Below, piece after piece: positions 7,267-16,120 of a stretch of 52,143 nt of DNA (positions within the stretch are counted from its first letter, which is position 1; each line of letters opens with the position of its first letter). Under the pieces are notes generated by a model, which was not told where the DNA came from, searched no databases, and saw only the letters and a program-made list of their open reading frames with translations. Source of the stretch: an uncultured Mailhella sp. (GTDB lineage Bacteria; Desulfobacterota; Desulfovibrionia; Desulfovibrionales; Desulfovibrionaceae); assembly GCA_944323575.1 (NCBI GenBank), contig CALUTB010000007.1:1-52143 (forward strand), read 5' to 3'. Made by a program: the position numbers and the translations under genes.

Positions 7267-10200
7267 ATGACACACCGTTCCCTTCGCTTCGATCCTCAGG
7301 ATTACCAGCTTCTCTCCATGATCAACAGGACAGTGAAGAACAGCCGCAAAGGACTGCCCAGTCTCATGCCGCAGCTGAGTCCATCGGGCATCATGGAGCT
7401 GGCCGTACCGGTGGAACTGCGCATGGCTTCGGCCGTTCTGCGTCTGCTCGACACGCTTGCGCAGGGACAGGCCAACGACAGAATCGAGGCGCTCACCGCT
7501 CTGCACGACGAAGTGCTTGTCATGGCCCGCACGTCCCTGCGCATCAATACGGGACGCGTTCTGGTCCAGCTCATGAAGGAGCTTGTGCGTGCCCATGGCG
7601 ATTTCGAAACCCAGCTCCGGCTTGCTCACGACTTCCGGCAGGCGGCAGGAGGCCGTCATGCCGTGGTGCGCAGGCTCCTGCACCGATACTATATGCTGGA
7701 GATGCCGGAGGACTGGAATCAGGCCGTATTCGACAATCATGTGCATGACGCCAACACCAAGGGCCGGAAGAACGCCACTCATCTCATCATGGACGCATGG
7801 CTCAAGGGCATACGTTCTCTCACCGTCATCTACTACAATTACGTCGCCCCGGAGGCTGCCAGCGAACTTATCCGCGCCGCACGCATCATGGGCATCACCG
7901 TGCGCATAGGTCTGCTTTTCCATGCTCCCCATCTCGGGCGCTTTGTGGATCTTATCTGGATTCCGCGCGGGTTCACCAATGATGAAGACTTCATCGCCTT
8001 TCTGTCCACACCGGCCATGTCCACGCTGATGAACGAGGGTCGTGCTGCCACGCGCTGGCTGGAAAAACGCATTCTGCGCATGCTCAACTACTGGAACAAC
8101 GTGGAAAGGCAGCGGCTTTTCCCCATGCTGCGTGCCGTGCCCGAGCCTCTCGATCAGCGCGAGTTCATGCTCTTTGTGGGGTACGGACAGGCATCTCTTC
8201 TTCACCTCGCCGAATTCATTCATAAAAAACTTTTTCCACTTCTGGGGGAACGCGCCGCCGCCATCAGAGAAGCCATTGACGCGCCCGGCACCTCCGATGA
8301 AAACAGGGAAAGTCTTCTCCAGGAACTGGAAGAACTGGACAGATTCACCACCGAAGCCGTTCTTGCACGCCTGAACGATCCCGAACTCTTTCCCGAAACC
8401 GCCGCACTCCAGAACTCCTGCGAATCGGCAGACTGTCCAGACCTGCTGAATCAGACACCTCTGCACCTGCTCACTCGTCTGTGCGATCTCAAGAGCGGCT
8501 GCCGCATCACTCTGAATCTGGCCAGGCTGACCGCCGAGGACGTGCTCAATCTTCTCTGGGACTGTCAGGGTCGCATCACACATCTGGAGCTGTTCAACCT
8601 CAAAGACTGGCAGAACGGCGATCTGGAACACCTGCAGGCCATCAACGAACTGCAGCGAGCCATCAACGAAGGGAGCGTACCGAGGCTCAAACAGATCATC
8701 ATCGCCATGCTCAGGGAAACCGCTCCCGGTTCGCTGTCCGACATTTCCGAAGAAGAAAGCTTCAGCACTCCGCGAGGCAGCGCAACCCTGCACTCCGCCG
8801 ACGCCTCGAAATCCCCCAGAGTCCGCAAGCTGCGCATCATTCTTCAGAATATTCCCGTACTCTGCGGCTACTATCAGACGGCAAAGCTGCGCGCCACCAT
8901 GGGTACCGACTCCACAAGCCGTCCCGGTCACCGTTACGGCATGGGACTGGCCTATCCGGAGACCCTGCCCCTGAGGGCACGCAGGGAACTGAATGATCCC
9001 GGCCGTTCCGCACATCTGCTCCTGCCTCTTCGAACAGAACTTCTGGAACAGATCACCTACAGTTCCGACGCTCCCGGAGACTCCCCATCCCGTCTGACGT
9101 CGACACTGCGCAGAATCCCCGGACTGCGGCATTTCGGACAAAGCAGACATACGGAATGGATTCCGGTTTCGGAAAACACCGTGATCTGCAACAACGGCAA
9201 CTGCTCGATCGCCACGGCCGACGTCGGCTCCATTCGGGGAAACATCATCACGCTCGGCGGTACGGAAGCCCACATGAACAACGGCTTCATGCCCGCTCCT
9301 CCACAGACGGAAAGCCTGACGGAAACATGTCGCTACATCAACACGGGACTGGCCAATACCCTGCGCGTCATTGCGGGATTCATTCCCGCATGGCTCTCCT
9401 TTCTCGCCACCCAGACAGGCTGGCTGGCATGGATCGGCGCGCCTCTGTGGTTCCTCATCTCAGGACTTCGGAACATTCTTCAGGCCGTGCTCGGCAGCGG
9501 AGGACTGCACCGCTCCTCGGTGCTGCACTGGAAAAGCTATGTCAGCTGGTCCGCGCTGTATGTGTCTCTCATGTACAACGGGCTTTCCGTCGTTCTGCTC
9601 GAACCGGTTCTGCGCTGCCGCATTCTGGAACAGGGCATGGGCATCAATGCCGTCAACGCGCCTGCGACCACCTATTCCATGCTCATGGCCGGATGCTGTT
9701 TGTTCAAGATGGTCACCCATCTGATGCGGGGTTTTTCCACAAAAAGCATCCTCGCTGACATCGTATGTACGGCTCTTTCCCTTCCTCTGGCTCTTTTTCT
9801 CCATGCCGTTCTGACCATGCTCGTCTCCGGCATGGGCGGCAATCCGGAGTCTCTGGCCGCAGCTTCCGTATTTGTGGTCAAGCTGGCTTCGGATACCGTC
9901 ATCGGCGTGGTGGACGGCATCATGGACAGAGAAACCAACATACGCAGACGCATGGTGGATTATCGCAGCCGCCTGCATGAAGCGCTGGCTCTGTACGGAA
10001 GGCTCGAAGAGCTTTTCCCGGAAAAAAACGTCATGACGCTGCTGGAACGACCCGACGTTCTGCCGAAGACTCTGAAAAGCATTGATCCCAGGCTCTGGAT
10101 CAGCATGGTCATCAATGCACTCGATCTCATGTACTTCTGGTTCTACCAGCCGCGGGCCAATTATGCGCTTGACATTCTTCTGCAGCGCTACTCGAAGAGC

Positions 10201-10386
10201 GAACGCATGGTACTCCTGCGCATGCAGCAGATTCTCATGCTGGAAAAAGAAGTGAGCCAGCTTCTTGTGGACGGACTTGCAGGAAGGAACTTTGCCGCTC
10301 CGCTTTCCTTCTATCTGGCAAGGAACGAAGAGTATCTGCGACAGATGAAGGCCATGTGCATACCGCAGGATGCACAGAACCGATGA
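7267..10386 (+). CDS. Large membrane protein with a PHP-like N-terminal motif, function unknown
   Basis: A 1039-residue protein. Residues about 156-215 read DNHVHDANTKGRKNATHLIM, then KGIRSLTVIYYN and AARIMGITVRIGLLF; this order (an HxH opening, then a strand and an alpha/beta unit ending in a strand) resembles the start of PHP phosphoesterases, although the other metal ligands cannot be placed with confidence. The middle is mostly soluble helix. From about 699 to 890 there are four to six hydrophobic segments (FIPAWLSFLATQTGWLAWIG, ALYVSLMYNGLSVVLLEPVL, ALSLPLALFLHAVLTMLVSG). The tail is helical and soluble. The ATG at 7267 is preferred over one at 7021. It stands alone, divergent from rlpA. 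Confidence 0.6.
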   Translation: MTHRSLRFDPQDYQLLSMINRTVKNSRKGLPSLMPQLSPSGIMELAVPVELRMASAVLRLLDTLAQGQANDRIEALTALHDEVLVMARTSLRINTGRVLVQLMKELVRAHGDFETQLRLAHDFRQAAGGRHAVVRRLLHRYYMLEMPEDWNQAVFDNHVHDANTKGRKNATHLIMDAWLKGIRSLTVIYYNYVAPEAASELIRAARIMGITVRIGLLFHAPHLGRFVDLIWIPRGFTNDEDFIAFLSTPAMSTLMNEGRAATRWLEKRILRMLNYWNNVERQRLFPMLRAVPEPLDQREFMLFVGYGQASLLHLAEFIHKKLFPLLGERAAAIREAIDAPGTSDENRESLLQELEELDRFTTEAVLARLNDPELFPETAALQNSCESADCPDLLNQTPLHLLTRLCDLKSGCRITLNLARLTAEDVLNLLWDCQGRITHLELFNLKDWQNGDLEHLQAINELQRAINEGSVPRLKQIIIAMLRETAPGSLSDISEEESFSTPRGSATLHSADASKSPRVRKLRIILQNIPVLCGYYQTAKLRATMGTDSTSRPGHRYGMGLAYPETLPLRARRELNDPGRSAHLLLPLRTELLEQITYSSDAPGDSPSRLTSTLRRIPGLRHFGQSRHTEWIPVSENTVICNNGNCSIATADVGSIRGNIITLGGTEAHMNNGFMPAPPQTESLTETCRYINTGLANTLRVIAGFIPAWLSFLATQTGWLAWIGAPLWFLISGLRNILQAVLGSGGLHRSSVLHWKSYVSWSALYVSLMYNGLSVVLLEPVLRCRILEQGMGINAVNAPATTYSMLMAGCCLFKMVTHLMRGFSTKSILADIVCTALSLPLALFLHAVLTMLVSGMGGNPESLAAASVFVVKLASDTVIGVVDGIMDRETNIRRRMVDYRSRLHEALALYGRLEELFPEKNVMTLLERPDVLPKTLKSIDPRLWISMVINALDLMYFWFYQPRANYALDILLQRYSKSERMVLLRMQQILMLEKEVSQLLVDGLAGRNFAAPLSFYLARNEEYLRQMKAMCIPQDAQNR

Positions 10387-10437
10387 CGTTTTTTCTCCGT
10401 GAACCGCGTATTGTCTGCGCCTGCCTTCGTCGCCGGA

Positions 10438-10899
10438 TCACCATGCTTCGAGAGCGTTCAATCCTGCAAGCGCCATATATAGGATGATCCCCGCCGACGT
10501 GGACAGGTTGAGACTGCGTATGCAGTCCTTCACGGGAATGCGCACATGTGCAGCCGCACGTGCCTGCACATCGTCGGGCAGTCCCACGGACTCCGGCCCG
10601 AAAAGCAGCGCGTCATGTTCCGTAAAGAAAAAATGCTGCACGCTCTCTCCATGCCTTGCACTGGTGGACACCAACCTCCGACCCGCGCCGTCGGCCTTCA
10701 GATACGCGTCGAGCGACGGCCAGACCGTCACATCCACATACGGCCAGTAATCAAGCCCGGCCCGGCGAAGATGCCGGTCGTCGATGGAAAAGCCCAGAGG
10801 TTCTATGAGATGAAGCCTGGTCCCCGTTCCCGCGCAAAGTCTGGCGATATTGCCGGTATTCGGGGGAATCTCCGGATGATACAGAACGATATGCAGCAT
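10438..10899 (-). CDS. trmL: tRNA (cytidine/uridine-34 2'-O)-methyltransferase, SPOUT family
   Basis: A 153-residue SpoU/TrmD-fold methyltransferase that 2'-O-methylates the wobble base of certain leucine tRNAs. The family opening is MLHIVLYHPEIPPNTGNIAR; the C-terminal knot carries FGPESVGLPDD, RIPVKDCIRSLNLSTSAGI and a short tail. Length is typical. The start at 10899 is chosen by that opening; an upstream in-frame ATG at 10944 adds unrelated residues. The gene converges with the large membrane protein, with 51 bases between their stops and no clear terminator. Confidence 0.93.
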   Translation of the reverse strand: MLHIVLYHPEIPPNTGNIARLCAGTGTRLHLIEPLGFSIDDRHLRRAGLDYWPYVDVTVWPSLDAYLKADGAGRRLVSTSARHGESVQHFFFTEHDALLFGPESVGLPDDVQARAAAHVRIPVKDCIRSLNLSTSAGIILYMALAGLNALEAW

Positions 10900-10952
10900 G
10901 GGTATCTCACGTGGAGGCAGACCTTGCCGTCCTGCCGCGGACAAAAGACATC

Positions 10953-10984
10953 AAAAAAACGTCCGTGCCGTTGAGCGCGGACGT
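10953..10984 (-). terminator. Intrinsic terminator of the 30-residue microprotein gene
   Basis: ACGTCCGTGC (10959-10968) and GCGCGGACGT (10975-10984) form a 10-bp stem with one G-U pair and a 6-base loop; on the minus strand a run of Us follows (10958-10953). It lies between the small gene at 11073-11165 and trmL, so it supports the small gene as its own transcription unit. Confidence 0.8.
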
Positions 10985-11072
10985 CAAAAAAGACGGCAGA
11001 ACCGGCAGGCTGCCAGCATTATTGTCATAGACGGACGGCGGAACAGGATGCCCTCTTCCGCGCATGCTCGCA

Positions 11073-11165
11073 TCAATGATGATGTCTGTTGGGAGAACTC
11101 TTCTTGATATAGGTGAGGGCACAGATCACCGCGAGGATGCCGACAAAAAAGAAAAGAAAGTCCAT
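11073..11165 (-). CDS. 30-residue single-pass membrane microprotein
   Basis: The minus strand carries AGGAGAG four bases before an ATG that opens 30 codons ending in TGA. The peptide has one hydrophobic segment (MDFLFFFVGILAVICALTY) followed by a basic, His-ending tail (IKKSSPNRHHH), so the C-terminus is likely cytoplasmic by the positive-inside rule. A strong intrinsic terminator follows 89 bases downstream. Size and topology recall small membrane subunits or regulators; no family is recognised. The ribosome-binding site, topology and dedicated terminator together make it a probable gene. Confidence 0.6.
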   Translation of the reverse strand: MDFLFFFVGILAVICALTYIKKSSPNRHHH

Positions 11166-11405
11166 GACGCTCTCCTGGGCTTGAAAGGGAAGCCGCCGTT
11201 CAGGCGGACAATGCCTGCTCATCATACGCGCAAGCGTCTGTTTACGCAAGAGGGCACAGGGAAAGAAGACGCTCTTCCCAAAGAAAACGCCCCTTCCCTG
11301 ACGCCTCCGTGGACGACGACTTCCCGATGTCCGATCATTGCAGAGGAAGAGGGCATGGGCTATCATGACCGCATTCTCCATTTTCACGTCTTCACAGGAA
11401 AAAAC

Positions 11406-12266
11406 ATGATACGAGTTGATCTTCATACCCATACCAACCATTCCCATGCCCGTGACAGCGTCCGGCAGATGTTCGATGCAGGTCAGGCCAGAGGCCTTCT
11501 GGTTCAGGGTTTTTCCGAGCACTCCCCCCGTCCCGAAGGATACGACTACCCTGAAGAGTACCGCGAACATCTTGCCGCAACCTTCGACGAATACCTGGCC
11601 GAAGTCGCCGATCTCAGAGAGGAGCAGAAAAGCAGGGGCATCACCGTACTTCTCGGTCTGGAAGTGGATTGGCTGGAAGAGGAAATTCCCTATATCCGCC
11701 GCATGACGCAATCCCATCCGTATGACTACCTCATCGGAGGCATCCATTTTCTCGGCCGCTGGGGCTTCGACTCTTCCGCAGACGGCTGGAAGGATCTGTC
11801 CTTCGAGGAACGCTGCGATCTGTACGTCCGCTACTACCGCACCATGAAAAGCATGGCGGAAACCCGTCTTTTCCATATCGTCGCACACCCCGACCTCATC
11901 AAGATCTTCTCCGTGGACGACTTTCACCGCTGGCTGGAACTTCCGGCCAGCATGGATCTTGTCGGAGATGCGCTCACGGCCGTGCGCGACGCGGGCATGG
12001 CCATGGAAATCTCTTCCGCCGGACTGCGCAAGAGCTGCCGCGAGATCTACCCCGGGCCGAAAATTCTGCATCTGGCCAGGAATCTCGGTCTGCCCATCAC
12101 CTTTGCCTCCGACAGCCACGCAACGGATCAGGTGGCTTGGAACTTCGACACCCTGGCCCGATACGCAGCATCCGAGGGATGGACGGAAAGTCTCGTCTTC
12201 TGCAAAGGACACGTCACGACCATGGCCTTCAGCGTCGATCCCCTGCTCCGCCCCGTCCGGAAATAG
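11406..12266 (+). CDS. hisJ: PHP-family histidinol-phosphatase
   Basis: A 286-residue cytoplasmic metallophosphatase of the PHP superfamily, which removes phosphate from L-histidinol phosphate in histidine synthesis. Metal ligands are visible in order: DLHTHTNHSHA at residues 5-15, FSEHSPRPEGYDYP, GLEVDWLEEE, GGIHFLGRWGFD, HIVAHPDLIKIF and the C-terminal FASDSHATDQVAWNF. These match the HisK/YtvP-type phosphatases more than other PHP branches, but substrate is not proven by sequence. The start at 11406 follows AGGAAAA and gives the canonical opening; the frame is open further upstream (ATG at 11354), which I consider untranslated. Confidence 0.82.
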   Translation: MIRVDLHTHTNHSHARDSVRQMFDAGQARGLLVQGFSEHSPRPEGYDYPEEYREHLAATFDEYLAEVADLREEQKSRGITVLLGLEVDWLEEEIPYIRRMTQSHPYDYLIGGIHFLGRWGFDSSADGWKDLSFEERCDLYVRYYRTMKSMAETRLFHIVAHPDLIKIFSVDDFHRWLELPASMDLVGDALTAVRDAGMAMEISSAGLRKSCREIYPGPKILHLARNLGLPITFASDSHATDQVAWNFDTLARYAASEGWTESLVFCKGHVTTMAFSVDPLLRPVRK

Positions 12267-12365
12267 CTCTGCAAGACTTTGCAAGCTTTCCGCCCTTGGC
12301 AGAGGAAAAAACCATGGTTATTCTTCCTTTCAGGCCTTAAGGACCTGTCAACTTCAGGAGTGACT

Positions 12366-13226
12366 ATGACCAGCCAACTCAAGACCCTTCTGCTCATGGC
12401 CGGCCTTTCTGCCGTGCTCATCGTCATGGGCAGCGCCCTCGGCGGGCGACAGGGCATCATCATCGCCCTCGTGCTTGCCGTCATCATGAACATCGGAAGC
12501 TTCTGGTTTTCAGACAAGATAGTGCTTTCCATGTACCGAGCCCAGGAGCTTGCACCCGAAGACGCTCCCATGGTGCATCAGATAGTGGAAGAACTTGCCC
12601 AAAGAGCAGGCGTTCCCAAGCCCCGACTGTTCATCGTGCCGCAGGAAGCCCCCAACGCCTTTGCCACGGGACGTGATCCGGAACACGGAGTCATCGCCGT
12701 GACCGAGGGAATCATGCGTCTTCTGCCGCCCGAACAGCTGCGCGGCGTGCTCGGACATGAAATGGCCCACATCGCCCATCGCGACATTCTCATTCAGACC
12801 GTGGCCGGCGTGCTGGCCTCGGCCATAACGGCCATTGCCAACATGCTTCAGTTCTCCATGATCTTCGGCGGCGCACGCGACGAGGAAGGCAACAGCAATC
12901 CCCTCGGGGCCATTGCCATGATGATACTCGGCCCTCTTGCCGCAACTCTCATACAAATGGCCATTTCCCGCCGGCGCGAATACATGGCGGACGCCGCCGG
13001 CGCCTCATACTGCGCCGACCCCATGGCTCTCGCCGGAGCGCTGAACAATCTCGACGCCTACAGCCGTCATATTCCCATGCAGGCCAATCCCGCCACGGAA
13101 AACATGTTCATCGTGTCCCCTCTCACCGGCGATACCCTGCGCCGCATGTTCAGCACGCATCCTCCGATGGAGGAACGCATAGCAAATCTTCAGGAAATGG
13201 CCCGTACCGGACACTATCCGGCATAA
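12366..13226 (+). CDS. htpX: Zinc metalloprotease HtpX
   Basis: A 286-residue inner-membrane M48 peptidase with its active site facing the cytoplasm, involved in quality control of membrane proteins. Two N-terminal hydrophobic segments (LLLMAGLSAVLIVMGSALGG and IIIALVLAVIMNIGSFWFS) precede the zinc motif HEMAH at residues 131-135; the third ligand is probably the Glu of RRREYMADAAGA. Two further hydrophobic stretches follow the motif. The start at 12366 has CAGGAG before it. It is 99 bases after hisJ and ends in a strong terminator. Confidence 0.95.
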   Translation: MTSQLKTLLLMAGLSAVLIVMGSALGGRQGIIIALVLAVIMNIGSFWFSDKIVLSMYRAQELAPEDAPMVHQIVEELAQRAGVPKPRLFIVPQEAPNAFATGRDPEHGVIAVTEGIMRLLPPEQLRGVLGHEMAHIAHRDILIQTVAGVLASAITAIANMLQFSMIFGGARDEEGNSNPLGAIAMMILGPLAATLIQMAISRRREYMADAAGASYCADPMALAGALNNLDAYSRHIPMQANPATENMFIVSPLTGDTLRRMFSTHPPMEERIANLQEMARTGHYPA

Positions 13227-13247
13227 GGTTCTCCCTCCGACCGTTCA

Positions 13248-13290
13248 GAGGCGGGGTCCGCGAAAGAGGCGGATCCCGCCTCTTTCGTCT
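13248..13290 (+). terminator. Intrinsic terminator of htpX
   Basis: GAGGCGGGGTCCGC (13248-13261) pairs with GCGGATCCCGCCTC (13269-13282) with one G-U pair over a 7-base loop, followed by TTTCGTCT. Confidence 0.85.
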
Positions 13291-13372
13291 CATTTTGGTC
13301 TTGCTTTTCCGAGGCGATTACGCCACCTTCTCAGCATACAGGCCGAATCCCTTTTCCAGCACAGGACGCTCC

Positions 13373-14881
13373 ATGACCACACCGCTTTTTTCCGTTCCCG
13401 ACAGTTTTGCCAGCCGAGGGCTGGAATATCTGTTTCACGTTCTGGACGAAGTCATGCCCATGCACGGCTCCCAGAAACGCGATCTTGCTCCGGCATGCCG
13501 CGACCTTTCCGCACTCCTTACCACCGATCGAGACGGCCTCAGCCGACCGTACTGGACGTCCCCGCGTCTGACCTCAGCCTATCTTCGCTATTTTCTTCCC
13601 TGGAATCTCGTACGACTCTCCGCCCTGCTGCCGGGACTCGATTTTGGTCCCGTGCCCGACGAACCGCTCATTCTCGACATGGGCAGCGGTCCGTTCACCC
13701 TGCCTCTCGGATTGTGGCTTTCCCGGGCGGATCTCAGAAAACGTCCGGTCACCATTGTGGCCAGCGATACCACGCCTCATATTCTCGAACTCGGACGCAG
13801 CATCTTTGAAGGCATGCGTTCAGAACTCGATCCCGATTGTCCGTGGACGCTGCGCATCATGCGCGCATCCGTGCAGCAGGCCCCGCGCCGTCTGTATGCA
13901 AAGCCCGGCAGCGTATGGATGATGACCATGGGCAATGTGCTCAACGAAATGGAGGAGCGTCGGGCGAAACCCGGCCACCAGATGACGGACCGTATGCGTG
14001 AGCTTCTGGAAAACGCATGGGACATGCTGGCGGAAAACGGCCTTGTGCTGTCCGTGGAACCGGGGACACGGCAGGGGGGACGTCTTATCTCACACCTGCG
14101 CAAAAGTGCGCTCGGAGGCGTGGAAGAGGAACCCGAATACGAGGACCTCACCGCCTTCGCCCTGCGGGAGGAACAGACCGGACGACGCGTGTATGAAGAT
14201 GACGACATGGACGACGATATGTCGGATTTCGGTCTGCCTCCGCTTTTCACTCCTCTTTCTCCCTGCCCTCATACGGACAGCTGTCCCATGCTGAACCGCA
14301 GATCCACGGCATGGTGTCATGTAAACGCTCCGGCAGAACACGCCCCCCGGATTCTGCGTGAGCTTTCCGTCCGTGCGGGGCTGGACAAGGACTCCGTCAG
14401 CCTCTCCTTCGTACTTCTCAGAAAACTGGAAGAAGACGAGGAAATTCCGGCTTCACCGGTCCGCAGACGGGGCAAAGTGGCCGCACGTATCGTGTCAGAT
14501 GCCTTCACCGTCCCCGGGTATCCGGGCAGAGCACGCTATGCCTGCACGCCGCTGGGGCTGGCGCTCATCCCGACATCATCGCATCTTCCCCCGGGAGCGC
14601 TCTGCGAAGCCTGGATCACGCCGGAACACGATCGAAAATCCCGCGCCGTCATTCTCAAACTTGAGGATCACTCCCCTCGTCGGCCTGCCTCCGGTACACG
14701 GGACGGACGTTCCTCTTCAAAACTCCGCCCCGACTACCCTGAACGTCGCCCTGCCGGAAAACGGAACGTCTTCCGAAACGGACACAGCGATAAAATTGAA
14801 GAAAAACAAAGGGATGATGTCCGAAAAAAACGTCTCCCGTCGAAAGGAAGCCCTGCGGAAAAACGACGGGAAAAAGCCTGA
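13373..14881 (+). CDS. Small ribosomal subunit Rsm22 / METTL17-family protein
   Basis: A 502-residue protein with a class-I methyltransferase fold: ILDMGSGPFTLPLGL is the SAM-binding glycine loop (about residues 100-114), and MMTMGNVLNEME and ENGLVLSVEPGTRQGGR are later strands. After an acidic insert (EDDDMDDDMSD) it has the family's cysteine set CPHTDSCPML...STAWCH, which in mitochondrial homologues binds an iron-sulfur cluster. A C-terminal beta region is followed by a lysine/arginine-rich tail of about 70 residues that could contact RNA. Mitochondrial Rsm22 acts in small-subunit assembly; the bacterial role is inferred. Start at 13373; an in-frame ATG at 13295 overlaps the htpX terminator region. 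Confidence 0.82.
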   Translation: MTTPLFSVPDSFASRGLEYLFHVLDEVMPMHGSQKRDLAPACRDLSALLTTDRDGLSRPYWTSPRLTSAYLRYFLPWNLVRLSALLPGLDFGPVPDEPLILDMGSGPFTLPLGLWLSRADLRKRPVTIVASDTTPHILELGRSIFEGMRSELDPDCPWTLRIMRASVQQAPRRLYAKPGSVWMMTMGNVLNEMEERRAKPGHQMTDRMRELLENAWDMLAENGLVLSVEPGTRQGGRLISHLRKSALGGVEEEPEYEDLTAFALREEQTGRRVYEDDDMDDDMSDFGLPPLFTPLSPCPHTDSCPMLNRRSTAWCHVNAPAEHAPRILRELSVRAGLDKDSVSLSFVLLRKLEEDEEIPASPVRRRGKVAARIVSDAFTVPGYPGRARYACTPLGLALIPTSSHLPPGALCEAWITPEHDRKSRAVILKLEDHSPRRPASGTRDGRSSSKLRPDYPERRPAGKRNVFRNGHSDKIEEKQRDDVRKKRLPSKGSPAEKRREKA

Positions 14882-14998
14882 TTCTCCTGTCTTCTTCTCT
14901 TTCCGCAAATCGCAGGGCTTTGCCTCTGGCTTTTTTTTGTGAAAGGAGCATACTTTTTTTCATCCGCTCCAAACAGGCCTTTCCCGCAAGGAGATCCC

Positions 14999-15430
14999 AT
15001 GAACTCTACCGTTATCGTCACCATAGTCGTCGTCATCATAGCCGTCGTCGCGGTGCTCCTCATCAAGAAAAAGACTTCCTCCACCCTGGACAAGGACAAT
15101 TCCGGACACGAAGAACATCAGGGGGATCAGGAACTGTACGCTCTCGGCATGAATCCCGTTTCCCCCAAACCCATCATGTACGCCCTCACCACATGCCAGC
15201 ACTGCAAGAACACCAGAAAATTTCTTGACGAGAACAATGTAGACTACATTGTCATCTATCTGGACGAATATTCCGGTTCGCAGCGTTCCGATCTCATGGA
15301 AAAAGTGCGTACCTACAATCCCCGCGGAACGTTCCCCACCATACTGGTGCCGGGGGGCAAGGTCATTGTGGGGTTCCGCAAACAGCTCATGCAGGAGGCT
15401 CTGCTCCATGACGCCGGAACAACTGCTTGA
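14999..15430 (+). CDS. Membrane-anchored glutaredoxin-like protein
   Basis: A 143-residue protein with one N-terminal transmembrane helix (VIVTIVVVIIAVVAVLLIKKK, about residues 5-25), a charged linker, and a glutaredoxin domain from about 60: IMYALTTCQHCKNTRKFLDE holds the CxxC redox pair, then a strand, GTFPTILVPGG with the cis-proline, and VIVGFRKQ. The start at 14999 follows AAGGAG. It overlaps the FTR-like gene by 23 bases. By context it would be the thiol partner reduced by that iron-sulfur protein; the domain side of the membrane is probably cytoplasmic because KKK follows the helix. Confidence 0.82.
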   Translation: MNSTVIVTIVVVIIAVVAVLLIKKKTSSTLDKDNSGHEEHQGDQELYALGMNPVSPKPIMYALTTCQHCKNTRKFLDENNVDYIVIYLDEYSGSQRSDLMEKVRTYNPRGTFPTILVPGGKVIVGFRKQLMQEALLHDAGTTA

Positions 15431-15737
15431 ACATCTGGCCAGATGCGCCGCAACCAAAGGATACTATCTCCACGCAGACCATGATCACTGTCTGGGCACT
15501 GCGGAAAGTCTGCTGGCCAACAAGGAACGGTACGGTTATATGTGCTGTCCCTGCAGACTGGCCTGTTCGGACAAACAGCAGGACAGCGACATCATCTGTC
15601 CCTGCATCTATCGTGATGCCGACATAGCCGAGTACGGAGCCTGCTTCTGTTCCTTCTATGTATCCGAGGAACACAAGGACGATCCGGACTTTTTTCCCGA
15701 AGTGGAAGAACGACGCGACCCCTCCCGGGGATTGTAG
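15408..15737 (+). CDS. Ferredoxin:thioredoxin reductase catalytic-chain homologue
   Basis: A 109-residue protein with the three cysteine pairs of the FTR catalytic chain: YMCCPCRLAC, IICPCIYRD and GACFCSFYVSEE. These ligate one [4Fe-4S] cluster and form the active-site disulfide that is reduced by ferredoxin electrons. Plant FTR has CHC at the third pair; here it is CFC, so the histidine next to the cluster is replaced. The start is inside the end of the glutaredoxin gene (23-base overlap), implying coupled translation and a shared pathway. No variable FTR chain is nearby. Which thioredoxin or glutaredoxin it reduces is inference. Confidence 0.85.
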   Translation: MTPEQLLEHLARCAATKGYYLHADHDHCLGTAESLLANKERYGYMCCPCRLACSDKQQDSDIICPCIYRDADIAEYGACFCSFYVSEEHKDDPDFFPEVEERRDPSRGL

Positions 15738-16120
15738 TGCATCCGGACAACACACCTCCTCTCCGTTGCAGATCTTCACGGCAGAAAAAGCCATTCCATG
15801 ACCAGTCTCCGAGTGCCGCCGATACCTTTTTCTTCCGCACTATTCTGCTAAAAGCCGCCGCGCAGCAGAGAACGCCCGACGTCGGACGTACCAGCAGGAG
15901 ACATTGCCGTCCGGATCTTCCGCCTCCGGGGGAGTCTTCGGCATAATCCTTCCGCGCAGCTTTCTACGGTTCGCCGTCTCTCGCCTGACCCGCGACGGAC
16001 CACACTCTCCTTTTCCAGACAGAACTTTTCAGAACATGTCAATCTAAGAGACAAAAATCCTTGCCCATCCCCCTCGGCGCGTGACATACTTTTTCAAAAA
16101 CAGGAAAAGGAGCTCTGATC
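15738..16120 (+). other. Intergenic region upstream of the acid phosphatase
   Basis: No gene or terminator is evident in these 383 bases. A weak promoter candidate lies at the end: TTGCCC (16061-16066) and CATACT (16085-16090), 18 bases apart, about 30 bases before the phosphatase start codon. Confidence 0.3.

Noticed and set aside
7165-9273. 702-codon open frame antisense to the large membrane protein
   Set aside because: No ribosome-binding site or motif; the plus-strand protein has membrane helices and a domain pattern, so it is the real frame.
13247-13290. CRISPR-like repeat from the GAGGCGGG arms near htpX
   Set aside because: It is a single inverted repeat acting as terminator; no direct repeats with spacers occur anywhere in the window.
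14885-14940. Possible terminator after the Rsm22-like gene (GCAAA...TTTGC then T8)
   Set aside because: There is a T8 run at 14931-14938 but the preceding stem is only five weak pairs, so I did not call it.
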